In this document: piece after piece, positions 7,164-14,125 of the stretch | Numbering within the stretch: position 1 is the first letter of the stretch | Layout of the letters: each line of letters begins with the position of its first letter | Assembly (NCBI GenBank): GCA_002378125.1 | Contig: DFRF01000220.1 | Span: forward strand, 1 to 17,729 | Direction of reading: 5' to 3' | Source: Rhodospirillaceae bacterium UBA3470 | GTDB lineage: Bacteria; Pseudomonadota; Alphaproteobacteria; Rhodospirillales; Casp-alpha2 | Length of the DNA: 17,729 nucleotides | The notes under the pieces: model-generated | What the model was told of the DNA's origin: nothing | The model's database searches: none | Seen by the model: the letters and a program-made list of their open reading frames with translations, nothing else | Translations under genes and position numbers: made by a program

Positions 7164-7170
7164 GCGTGCA
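7154..7170 (+). promoter_or_regulatory. Possible sigma-54 (-24/-12) promoter for the tphA2A3B-like operon
   Basis: TTGGCAT followed by GTGCA places GG (7156-7157) and GC (7168-7169) exactly ten bases apart, as in -24/-12 promoters, with about 10 of 13 consensus positions matched. Transcription would begin near 7181, too close for the ATG at 7188 to have its own ribosome site but suitable for the alternative TTG start at 7263. It overlaps the 22-bp dyad. A chance match is possible. Confidence 0.22.
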
Positions 7171-7187
7171 AAAAGCAAGGTTTGGCC

Positions 7188-8510
7188 ATGAAATCCTGGG
7201 AATTGGCTTTGCCATTGGTAGGGCTTAAGATTCGTCGGATTTTCCTTGAGAGAGAGCTAGCTTTGACCGTTCCCGATATCGACCCGCTGCCTTGGCCAGA
7301 TGATAGCCTGACGTATGTTCCCTACGGCGTTTATAACGATCCCGGGCAGTACGCGCTGGAAAACGAACGCCTATTTAAGGGGCCCAGTTGGAATTACCTC
7401 TGCTTAAGTGCCGAGATTCAAGAACCAGGCGACTTTATCGTCACCGGTATTGCTGGGATGACAATCATCGTGGTGCGCAACCACGACGGCCAGATTAACG
7501 CCATGGTCAATCGTTGCGCCCATCGGGGCGCCATGCTGTGCCTGAAACGACGCGGCAATGCGCGGAAATTTTCCTGCGTGTACCACGCCTGGTCCTATGA
7601 CCTGGACGGTAACCTGACCAACGTGGCCTTTGCCAAGGGGATTCGAGGCGAAGGCGGCATGGATGATGGGTTTGACATGGCCGACCACGGCCTTCGGCGG
7701 CTCCGCGTCGCCGTGTATTGTGGACTTGTGTTTGGATCATTCTCACCTGACACGCCGGAGATTAAAGCCTATTTGGGGCCGGAGATTTGCGCCCGGCTGA
7801 GCCGTGTCCTTCATAAGCCTGTTCGGGTTCTTGGCCGCAATACTCAGGTTCTGCCCAGTAATTGGAAGCTGTATGTGGAGAACGTCAAGGACAGCTATCA
7901 CGCCTCTATTTTGCACCTTTTCTTCACCACGTTCCGTATGAACAGATTGACCCAAAAGGGCGGCATCATCGTCGACGAGAGCGGCGGCAACCACGTCAGT
8001 TATTCGATGATCGATCCGGATATAGACAATTCGACTTACGCTCAGGCCGACATGCGCTCGGACAATGCTTCGGTGTGCCTCGAGGCGCCTGAGATGCTGA
8101 ACAATGTGGATGAGTTTGGTGATGGCATCACGTTGCAGATTCTCTCGGTTTTTCCCGGGTTCGTCCTACAACAGATTCGAAACGCTATCGCCGTACGTCA
8201 GGTCCTGGCCTTGGATGCCGACCGAACGGAACTGAATTGGACCTATCTGGGGTTCGAAGATGACGACGAGGCGATGACGGAGCATCGTCTCCGCCAATGC
8301 AATCTTGTCGGCCCGGCTGGTTATATTTCCATGGAGGACGGCGCGGTCGGTGACTTTGTCCAGCGCGGCATACGGGGCGTCAGCGAGGACGTGAGTGTCG
8401 TCAAGATGGGGGGGGGCGATGTCACGTCTAGTGCGTCGCGGGTGACCGAGTCCTCAATCCGCGGGTTCTGGAAGAAATACCGGGCACTGATGGAGCAACC
8501 CCAACCGTGA
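7188..8510 (+). CDS. tphA2: Aromatic-ring-hydroxylating Rieske dioxygenase, alpha subunit, terephthalate 1,2-dioxygenase-like
   Basis: Large catalytic subunit that adds O2 to an aromatic acid to give a cis-dihydrodiol. Counting from the ATG at 7188 (440 residues), the Rieske 2Fe-2S ligands are Cys110-x-His112 and Cys130-xx-His133. The mononuclear Fe(II) site is ENVKDSYHASILH with bridging Asp235 and ligands His238 and His243; the acidic third ligand falls in GFEDDDEAM (356-363). From memory of reference proteins, VFGSFS, YLGPEIC, VLHKPV, FFTTF, IIVDESGG and SMEDGAVG recur in TphA2, and gene order A2-A3-B is the same, so a terephthalate-type substrate is likely though not proven. The ATG has AAGG seven bases ahead. 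However the known enzyme is about 413 residues, so the TTG at 7263 (415 residues) is a serious alternative start. The stop overlaps the next GTG by four bases. Confidence 0.85.
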   Translation: MKSWELALPLVGLKIRRIFLERELALTVPDIDPLPWPDDSLTYVPYGVYNDPGQYALENERLFKGPSWNYLCLSAEIQEPGDFIVTGIAGMTIIVVRNHDGQINAMVNRCAHRGAMLCLKRRGNARKFSCVYHAWSYDLDGNLTNVAFAKGIRGEGGMDDGFDMADHGLRRLRVAVYCGLVFGSFSPDTPEIKAYLGPEICARLSRVLHKPVRVLGRNTQVLPSNWKLYVENVKDSYHASILHLFFTTFRMNRLTQKGGIIVDESGGNHVSYSMIDPDIDNSTYAQADMRSDNASVCLEAPEMLNNVDEFGDGITLQILSVFPGFVLQQIRNAIAVRQVLALDADRTELNWTYLGFEDDDEAMTEHRLRQCNLVGPAGYISMEDGAVGDFVQRGIRGVSEDVSVVKMGGGDVTSSASRVTESSIRGFWKKYRALMEQPQP

Positions 8511-8992
8511 GCGAGATCAACGATCTACGAGACTGGCAGGCACGCCTTCAGGACCTTCAGGTTCGATATACGGCGGCAATCGACAATGACCAATTGGAAG
8601 CCTGGCCAGAGTTCTTCACTGAGGATTGCCACTACCGGATCACCACCAAGGCGGATTTCGATGAGGCCCTCCCTCTCGGCATAATCTATGCGACCTCGCG
8701 CGCCATGCTGCGTGACCGTGTGACATCACTTCGTGAGGCAAACATCTATGAGGATCAAGGCTACCGCCACGTGATCAACCCGCCATTGATCACCGAAAGC
8801 ACTAATGAGGGCCTGCGGTCGGAGACAAATTTCATGGTCGTTCGTACCCGTCACGACGGCGACATGTTGTTATTCGCTGCGGGTAGGTATCTGGATCTGG
8901 TCGTGTTCAACGGGACAACCCCGCAGTTCGCCGAGAAAACCGTCGTTGTTGACAGCAATAAGATTGACACGTTGCTGGCCATCCCCTTGTGA
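8507..8992 (+). CDS. tphA3: Rieske dioxygenase, beta subunit, terephthalate 1,2-dioxygenase-like
   Basis: The small structural subunit of the alpha3-beta3 dioxygenase, SnoaL/NTF2-like cone fold, 161 residues, normal length for the family. Typical beta-subunit features are YTAAIDNDQLEAWPEFFTED near residue 21, CHYRITT, then MLRDRVTSLREANIYE, YRHVINPP, and the C-terminal FAEKTVVVDSNKIDTLLAIPL (written here as its start FAEKTVVVDS and end LLAIPL). CHYR, LREANIYE and the TLLAIPL ending closely recall TphA3. It starts at GTG in a four-base overlap with the alpha subunit and its TGA overlaps the next gene's start, so all three genes are tightly coupled. Confidence 0.85.
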   Translation: MSEINDLRDWQARLQDLQVRYTAAIDNDQLEAWPEFFTEDCHYRITTKADFDEALPLGIIYATSRAMLRDRVTSLREANIYEDQGYRHVINPPLITESTNEGLRSETNFMVVRTRHDGDMLLFAAGRYLDLVVFNGTTPQFAEKTVVVDSNKIDTLLAIPL

Positions 8993-9984
8993 TGCCTGAT
9001 CTCTTGCCCCGCATTGCCTTGCCCATCGGGGATCCCGCAGGGATCGGCCCGGAGATAGTTTTGAAGGCCCTCGGAAACGCCGACCTGCGCCAGTCGTGTG
9101 AACCCGTGGTCGTCGGATCTCCGGCCGACCTGCGGCTTCACGCCATCGCTTGTAGCATCGACGTCCATATAGAGAGTGACCGGGTGGTCTGTGCAGACTT
9201 CCCGCCTGTGACGCTCGTGGCCGTCACGGACGATGATGATGGGAACAGACAATTCGGCCGTGTTGACGCCCGTTGTGGTTCGGCTTGCGTCGGCTTCGCG
9301 CGGCAAGCTGTAGAATTGGCCCGCGCGGGCAATGTTGCCGCCGTTGTGGCCGGACCGCACACGGAAGAAAGCGTCAACCTGGCCGGCATCTCCTTCGACG
9401 GATACCCGGGCCTCGTCGCGGACTTGACGGAAACGGACCACGAACATGTGTTTTTGATGCTGCTGTCATCCGTGTTTCGGATAGTTAACACAACCCTGCA
9501 CCTGCCCCTCGCCGATGCAATCACGCGCCTCGATGCGGCTTTGATTGGACGCGCCATCGCTGCCGCTGACACCGCGCTCCGCCAGATGGGCATACCGGTG
9601 CCCCGTATCGGTGTTTGTGGTCTCAATCCCCATGCCGGAGAAAATGGGCTGTTCGGCAGCGAAGACGATGAGATCGTGCGGCCCGCCGTGGACGCGGCCC
9701 GAGCTCTGGGCCTGGACGTGACAGGTCCGGCGGGTGCTGACGCCTTGTTGGCGAAACGGGCGCACGATGTCTACGTGGCTCTCTACCACGATCAAGGGCA
9801 TATACCGATCAAAGTGACGACGCCGCACGCCTCGTCGGCGATCACTATCGGCACGCCAATCTTATTCGGATCTGTTGCCCACGGAAGTGCCCATGACATT
9901 GCAGGTCAAGGTCGGGCCTCGGAAGCGGCGTTGGTGGATGCGGTTAGCCGTCTGGCCGCGCAGATCGGAGTGCTGAAGACCTAA
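8992..9984 (+). CDS. tphB: PdxA-family diol-dicarboxylate dehydrogenase, TphB-like
   Basis: NAD-dependent, metal-using dehydrogenase of the PdxA family, 330 residues. In the terephthalate route the TphB member oxidises the cis-diol dicarboxylate, which then loses CO2 to give protocatechuate. The fold opens with ALPIGDPAGIGPEI; the metal ligands are His170 (TTLHLP), His214 (GLNPHAGE) and His266 (YHDQGHIPIK). The motif GHTE that follows the AG motif in true pyridoxine PdxA is replaced by GYPGLVAD, as I recall for TphB, and the context (directly after Rieske alpha and beta) also speaks for a catabolic role rather than vitamin B6 synthesis. An in-frame GTG at 8989 precedes the ATG at 8992; either start overlaps the tphA3 stop. 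Downstream, 187 bases of spacer with no obvious terminator separate it from the convergent cyclase gene. No TphA1-type reductase follows. Confidence 0.8.
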   Translation: MPDLLPRIALPIGDPAGIGPEIVLKALGNADLRQSCEPVVVGSPADLRLHAIACSIDVHIESDRVVCADFPPVTLVAVTDDDDGNRQFGRVDARCGSACVGFARQAVELARAGNVAAVVAGPHTEESVNLAGISFDGYPGLVADLTETDHEHVFLMLLSSVFRIVNTTLHLPLADAITRLDAALIGRAIAAADTALRQMGIPVPRIGVCGLNPHAGENGLFGSEDDEIVRPAVDAARALGLDVTGPAGADALLAKRAHDVYVALYHDQGHIPIKVTTPHASSAITIGTPILFGSVAHGSAHDIAGQGRASEAALVDAVSRLAAQIGVLKT

Positions 9985-10171
9985 TCGGTCGATCGCAAGA
10001 TTCCCAAAGTCAACCAGGGTGCCATCGCAATCAGCGATAAGTCATTCGCACGATCAAAACGATGACGTGGCGCTCGCGGGGTTTTGGCGTGATGCAATCG
10101 GGTACGGATATGCTGCCACCAAATCTACCGGAACTACCCTTGCTAGGTAGCAGCGTTGAAGAGCACTTAAA

Positions 10172-11380
10172 TCAGTCAGATTTAAAATTTTCGAGAAAAA
10201 ACATGGCCATGTTACCTTTCTTCGAGGATGCGATTTTTCCCCGATCCGTAAGCTCAAACTTTTGATTTACTCGATATTGGGTAGTTTCCGAAATATTTAT
10301 TCGTCCGGGTTCAGAATTTTGTTCCATCAAAGATGCGATGTTTACTGCGTCTCCCCAGATGTCGAATGTAAATTTATTTTCACCAACAACCCCAGATATT
10401 ACTGGTCCTGAGTGAATCCCAATCCTAATGTCCCAACGTGGCATCTTGAGCTTTTCTCGTTGGATATTGGATTTCTGCATATAATCGCGCATCTCAATTG
10501 CCATCGCGCATAATTTATCTGCGTGTCCCTCTTTGTCATTATTGGTTCCAGACACGCACATATATGCATCTCCGATGGTCTTAATTTTTTCCACTCCATG
10601 CTTGGCAGCAATTGTATCAAATCTACAAAATATTTGATCTAGGAGCTCTACCAGTGTGTTTGGAGGTAGAGCCTCTGTGAGTTTTGTAAACCCGACTATG
10701 TCAGAGAACAAAATGCTCGCTTCATCAAAGTACCGAGGAGATACCTTACCGTTGTGTTTAATTTCTTCGGCAATAGACTTTGGGAGAATTTTCTCCATCA
10801 AATTATCAGTTTTATCTCTTTCTGACTGCAACTCTTCGTACATTTCATCACGCGTTTTTATAGCGTCATTCATTTCAAGGAGAGCGCGGCGTAATTCGAG
10901 TTGCGTGACGACTTGCCGAGATAGCCTCCTGAGGGCTTCTTGTTGATTTATGGATAGTTCTCTTTTTTCGAAATCAACGGTACATAGGGTGCCTATTGCA
11001 TGCCCCGTGGGAGTAATAAGAGGCATACCGGCATAAAAACGGACATTTGGGGCGGAGCTTACAAGGGGGTTATCGGCAAATCGCTCATCCTGAGATAGGT
11101 CTGGAACACACAAAAGATCGCTTTGGCAAATTGTATGTGAGCAAACTGCGATATCTCGCGGTGTTTCCGTATAATCATCTGGAAGCCCGTATTTTGACTT
11201 AAACCACTGCCTATCCCCATCCATGAACTCAATAAACGACGCTGGGCACTGTAAAATTTCTGCAGCTAACTCGGTTATTTCGTCAAATGCGGCCTCCGGA
11301 ACTGTGTCGAGGATTTGATACTCCTCAAGTTCTGCGACGCGCTCTTCCTCTCTGTCAGGAATTGGAAAGCTATTGGTCAA
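10172..11380 (-). CDS. GAF-domain class III adenylate cyclase
   Basis: A 402-residue soluble signalling enzyme, predicted to make cAMP. Residues 5-165 form a GAF sensor domain (opening EEERVAELEEYQILDTVPE, then ICQSDLLCVPDLSQDERF and FYAGMPLITPTGHAIGTLC). A coiled coil (about 165-200, ending NLMEKILPKSIAEEI) leads to the catalytic domain (215-400). Metal-binding Asp227 (LFSDIVGFT) and Asp271 (KTIGDAYM) are present; Lys267 and Asp340 (FDIWGD) are the adenine-selecting pair, hence adenylate rather than guanylate cyclase. Asn347 is kept, but the transition-state arginine four residues later is Leu351 (NIASLME; codon 10330-10328). Activity may therefore be low or altered. The start is TTG at 11380 with AAGGA nine bases upstream; the first ATG would cut into the GAF domain. 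The gene is AT-richer than the tph region. Confidence 0.88.
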   Translation of the reverse strand: MTNSFPIPDREEERVAELEEYQILDTVPEAAFDEITELAAEILQCPASFIEFMDGDRQWFKSKYGLPDDYTETPRDIAVCSHTICQSDLLCVPDLSQDERFADNPLVSSAPNVRFYAGMPLITPTGHAIGTLCTVDFEKRELSINQQEALRRLSRQVVTQLELRRALLEMNDAIKTRDEMYEELQSERDKTDNLMEKILPKSIAEEIKHNGKVSPRYFDEASILFSDIVGFTKLTEALPPNTLVELLDQIFCRFDTIAAKHGVEKIKTIGDAYMCVSGTNNDKEGHADKLCAMAIEMRDYMQKSNIQREKLKMPRWDIRIGIHSGPVISGVVGENKFTFDIWGDAVNIASLMEQNSEPGRINISETTQYRVNQKFELTDRGKIASSKKGNMAMFFLENFKSD

Positions 11381-11476
11381 GATACTGGGTCCTTATGGGT
11401 CAAAATGATTTAGGCGGCGTTGGATTGATGCGGTGAAGCTTGGGGGTTAATTTTTATGCTTGTCATAAATGCTGTT

Positions 11477-11506
11477 ATACTACGCCGTTTTTTAAAAAAG
11501 GTCCAA
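11477..11506 (-). promoter_or_regulatory. Possible sigma-70-type promoter for the cyclase gene
   Basis: On the - strand TTGGAC (11506-11501) and TAGTAT (11482-11477) are 18 bases apart, about 95 bases ahead of the TTG start. Both boxes are imperfect. The spacer contains the T6A6 palindrome. Confidence 0.3.
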
Positions 11507-11526
11507 ACGTAGATGTTGGTCTGATT

Positions 11527-11542
11527 CGGAAATTAATTTCCG
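11527..11542. promoter_or_regulatory. Perfect 16-bp palindrome CGGAAATTAATTTCCG, candidate operator
   Basis: All 16 bases are symmetric. It lies about 20 bases upstream of the possible -35 box of the cyclase gene, a usual place for a regulator site. No binding protein can be named from the sequence. Confidence 0.4.
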
Positions 11543-11758
11543 GATTACTTTTGTAATGTTAAAACTAGCCTACTAAATATTCTTTGGGAAAACGGTTGGA
11601 GCGACGTGGTGATAATCGGCGGTGTCTCGCGTGAAGAGCTATTTACTAATTGTCATTTCCTGATAAAATTTCAAATTATTCACCTAAATTTTCCTACATT
11701 TAGATACAATAAATTACACAAAAAAATATGAAGTGTTTCGGATTATTTCTCAGATATA

Positions 11759-12247
11759 TCAACACCCTTTGTATTTCTTACGGACACATTCACGTGTAAG
11801 ATTTTGTGCTTTTTCAATTTCAGAGGGAGAAAGTCTTTTGACAAGAATTTCTCTAGCTTCATCCGCATACTTTACCCCAGCTGTTGCCGCAATATGAAAC
11901 CACATGTGGGCGCGAATGAGGTCTTTGGGAACACCCTCTCCATTTTGGTGCATCTGCCCGAGGGCCGCTTGTGCATTGGCCTGCCCCTGTTCAGCGGCAA
12001 GTTTATACCATTTCACGGCAGCTATATAATTCTGTCTAACACCTTGCCCTAAGTCATGCATCATACCCAAACTATACTGGACATCCGCATCACCCTGTTC
12101 GGCAAGAGGTGTCCATTCCCTTAAAGCCGTGACATAATCACTCTTGTTGTAGGCTTCGACCCCTTTTTGGAAATCAGCACTTCGGCTTACCCCCACGTTC
12201 TTAAGAAGCAGGGTGAAAACTATCAGTGCAGGCAAAAATCGTTTCAT
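11759..12247 (-). CDS. Exported Sel1-like repeat protein
   Basis: A 162-residue exported protein. Residues 1-24 are a Sec signal peptide (MKRFL, hydrophobic core, likely cut at SRSA|DF). The mature part has about three Sel1-like helical repeats, each with the A..G...A...LG..Y..G.GV pattern: ALREWTPLAEQGDADVQYSLG, AVKWYKLAAEQGQANAQAALG (cut here to its core), and the last RAHMWFHIAATAGVKYA. These repeats act as protein-binding scaffolds. The C-terminus is basic and ends in Cys (KKYKGC). I chose the ATG at 12247; an in-frame TTG two codons earlier adds nothing. Function is not predictable beyond scaffold or interaction roles. It is divergent from the TPR protein gene across a 337-base gap. Confidence 0.82.
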   Translation of the reverse strand: MKRFLPALIVFTLLLKNVGVSRSADFQKGVEAYNKSDYVTALREWTPLAEQGDADVQYSLGMMHDLGQGVRQNYIAAVKWYKLAAEQGQANAQAALGQMHQNGEGVPKDLIRAHMWFHIAATAGVKYADEAREILVKRLSPSEIEKAQNLTRECVRKKYKGC

Positions 12248-12584
12248 GCTCAAGAAATATCAGAAAATGTTATAAATGTGTAAAAACAATGTCTAACGAC
12301 ATTCGTCAGATGCGGGAGAATTTCGGTATACTCGCAGAAGTCATTCTCCCAGACCTTCTTTTGTAAAAATGTGGTGCGTCCAGGAGAGTTCTAAACCACG
12401 TTTAAAACGGCATTTTCTCAATGTTTTGAGCGTCTTTCAGGGTACTTGAAGAACCCGTCTTTAGTTTACACAGCGCAGTCAACGATTACTTGCGTTATAG
12501 GTTTCTTTATCGTCTGATTTCTACTTTGAAGCTAGGCTATTGAGGCAAAAGTAATTTTGAAAAAAACGTTGTAGGAAATATTAA
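12248..12584. other. 337-base divergent non-coding gap with a cluster of inverted repeats
   Basis: No gene is supported. At least five inverted repeats occur in succession between 12293 and 12456 (listed under the next feature). The + strand gene at 12585 has AGGA eight bases ahead of its ATG; no convincing sigma-70 promoter stood out on either strand. Confidence 0.6.
12293..12456. repeat. Cluster of short inverted repeats; possible structured RNA or multiple operators
   Basis: In order: imperfect 17-base dyad 12293-12309; GGGAGAAT (12314-12321) with ATTCTCCC (12343-12350), a perfect 8-bp pair; GTGGT (12371-12375) with ACCAC (12395-12399); CGTTTAAAACG (12399-12409); CTCAA-TGTT-TTGAG (12417-12430), a tight hairpin; GGGT (12440-12443) with ACCC (12453-12456). 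Single items could be chance in this AT-rich DNA; the 8-bp pair and the tight hairpin are the best supported. Confidence 0.4.
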
Positions 12585-13874
12585 ATGCTGTCCGATGCTT
12601 ATGAAAATCCCATTAGCACTTTCTCTAATGAAGCTCGCGAGGCCTACGATCTCGGCGTTCACCGATTTTTAGGTGCCGAGCCGGGGGTCGAGACTGCTTT
12701 CCAAACAGCGATTGATGCTGATGAAAGCTTTTTACTTGCACACATCGGTGTTGCACGTGAAATGCAATTACGTGGTCAACCGGATCTTGTAAAAAGAAGC
12801 CTTAGTCGTGCCTGTGAATTGGCTGTCGATGTTAGTGATAGAGAGCGCTCTCATCTAAATGCGTCAGCTTTACTCCTTGAGGGTAGGTCTGCAGAAGCTC
12901 GATCTGCGGTTTATGAGCACGTTAAATATTGGCCTAAAGACGTTTTAATTGCACAAATGTGTACAAGCGTTTTTGGATTAATTGGTTTCTCTGGCCTACC
13001 GGGTCGAGAGGCAGAGCAATTAGCTTTTGTTTTACAACTGATACCCCACTACGGAGATAATTGGTGGTTACGCGCACAACTAGCCTTTGCCCAATTGGAA
13101 GTTGGACAATTAGATGAAGCAGCAAAGAATATTGACACTGCCATAGATGCTAACCCACAAAGTGCACATTCCATGCACATTCGTGCACACCTATATTATG
13201 AAAATATGGAAGATAGCGCGGGCCTTCCCTATCTAACCAAATTTTGGAGGGAGTACGACCCATCTGGAGCATTGTATAACCACGTATCGTGGCACGTAGG
13301 TTTATGGTCTCTGGAAAGTGGCAACGTGGACCAGATGTGGCAGGTGTTGGACGTTGATATTTCACCTGAAACGAGCAAAGGGCCACCCTTAAATATATTA
13401 ACAGACTCAGTGGCATTATTATTTCGAGCCGAACTTGCAGGCGTTGATGTTACTGTTGATCGATGGAGAGCATTGAGCAGCTATGCATTAGCGCGCTTTC
13501 CTAAAACTGGACTTGGCTTTGCAGATGTGCACGCGGCAATAGCACATGCACGGAGTGGAGATCGAGACGCTCTCAATAATATTATCGAAAATGGATGTGG
13601 GCCGGCAGGCGACATCACGAAAATATTCGCGAAGGGTTATCGTGAAATGGAGGATCAGAATTGGGCAAAGGCTGCCGAATATTTCAGTTCAGTCCTCCGT
13701 GACCACGCTCGCCTGGGAGGATCCAACGCTCAGCGTGATCTAATTGATTTCTCTCTTGCTGCATGCCTGATAAAAGACGGGCGACGACAGGAAGCAAAAA
13801 CCGTTCTCTCAATTACGAGGCCACGGGCATTGCGAAAAGAGCTTGTAGCCGGATTAATTTCGCCGTCGCTGTAG
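12585..13874 (+). CDS. TTC38-like tetratricopeptide repeat protein
   Basis: A 429-residue cytoplasmic helical-repeat protein without signal peptide or membrane span. It resembles the TTC38 family: it opens with a segment of the type STFSNEAREAYDLGVHRFLG, has repeats AFQTAIDADESFLLAHIGVA (about 39-58), LAFAQLEVGQLDEAAKNIDTA (about 167-187; shown in part) and AKAAEYFSSVLRDHA, and holds the family landmark YNHVSWHVGLWSLESGN (231-247). Members are common in proteobacteria but have no settled enzymatic role; the His-rich SWHVGL region may be a functional site. The ATG has AGGA eight bases upstream. Codon use is AT-richer than in the tph or mod genes. Confidence 0.78.
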   Translation: MLSDAYENPISTFSNEAREAYDLGVHRFLGAEPGVETAFQTAIDADESFLLAHIGVAREMQLRGQPDLVKRSLSRACELAVDVSDRERSHLNASALLLEGRSAEARSAVYEHVKYWPKDVLIAQMCTSVFGLIGFSGLPGREAEQLAFVLQLIPHYGDNWWLRAQLAFAQLEVGQLDEAAKNIDTAIDANPQSAHSMHIRAHLYYENMEDSAGLPYLTKFWREYDPSGALYNHVSWHVGLWSLESGNVDQMWQVLDVDISPETSKGPPLNILTDSVALLFRAELAGVDVTVDRWRALSSYALARFPKTGLGFADVHAAIAHARSGDRDALNNIIENGCGPAGDITKIFAKGYREMEDQNWAKAAEYFSSVLRDHARLGGSNAQRDLIDFSLAACLIKDGRRQEAKTVLSITRPRALRKELVAGLISPSL

Positions 13875-14125
13875 GTGTCAGATCGGGTTTAGGCTTGATT
13901 GGAGGCATCTTTATCAATGATTTAGTCAAACCTGTGCCACATTCCCTTCCCTTACCTGGCGGAGACAGTTACGCAAGCTATTCATGATTTCTATTCGGTT
14001 CAGCTCTTCCCTTCGTGCGCAAGAGACGATGAAAGAGGCTCGGGTCGCTGTGGGGGCGGAGTGTTGAGATGTTCGTGGTTGGGATACTTCTAGACAATAG
14101 ACGGGCGAACTCGTGAGGCGCAAAC

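Larger units (their letters stand above)
11381..11758. other. 378-base AT-rich non-coding gap upstream of the cyclase gene
   Basis: No gene is supported here. It holds a perfect 16-bp palindrome (11527-11542), a 12-bp T6A6 tract (11488-11499), a possible - strand promoter for the cyclase (11477-11506) and a weak AT stem with arms CTAAAT (11684-11689) and ATTTAG (11698-11703). Downstream of the Sel1 gene on the - strand there is a run of seven T (about 11722-11728), but no strong stem before it. Confidence 0.6.

Noticed and set aside
6948..7187. Upstream extension of the tphA2-like frame to 6948
   Set aside because: It runs antisense through the VOC gene and adds 80 residues unlike any Rieske oxygenase N-terminus.
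8992..9984. Pyridoxine biosynthesis PdxA
   Set aside because: The GHTE motif is missing and the gene overlaps the dioxygenase beta subunit gene, so the catabolic TphB reading fits better.
10054..10265. Two 67-codon open frames on opposite strands between tphB and the cyclase gene
   Set aside because: Both overlap the well-supported cyclase C-terminus and lack ribosome sites or family signs. The spacer 9985-10171 otherwise shows only a weak CTACC/GGTAG stem.
13875..14125. Pseudogene or small gene between the TPR and MFS genes
   Set aside because: Short frames exist on both strands but none has a ribosome site, signal peptide or family motif; only a loose TTGAT/ATCAA pair (about 13896-13918) was noted.
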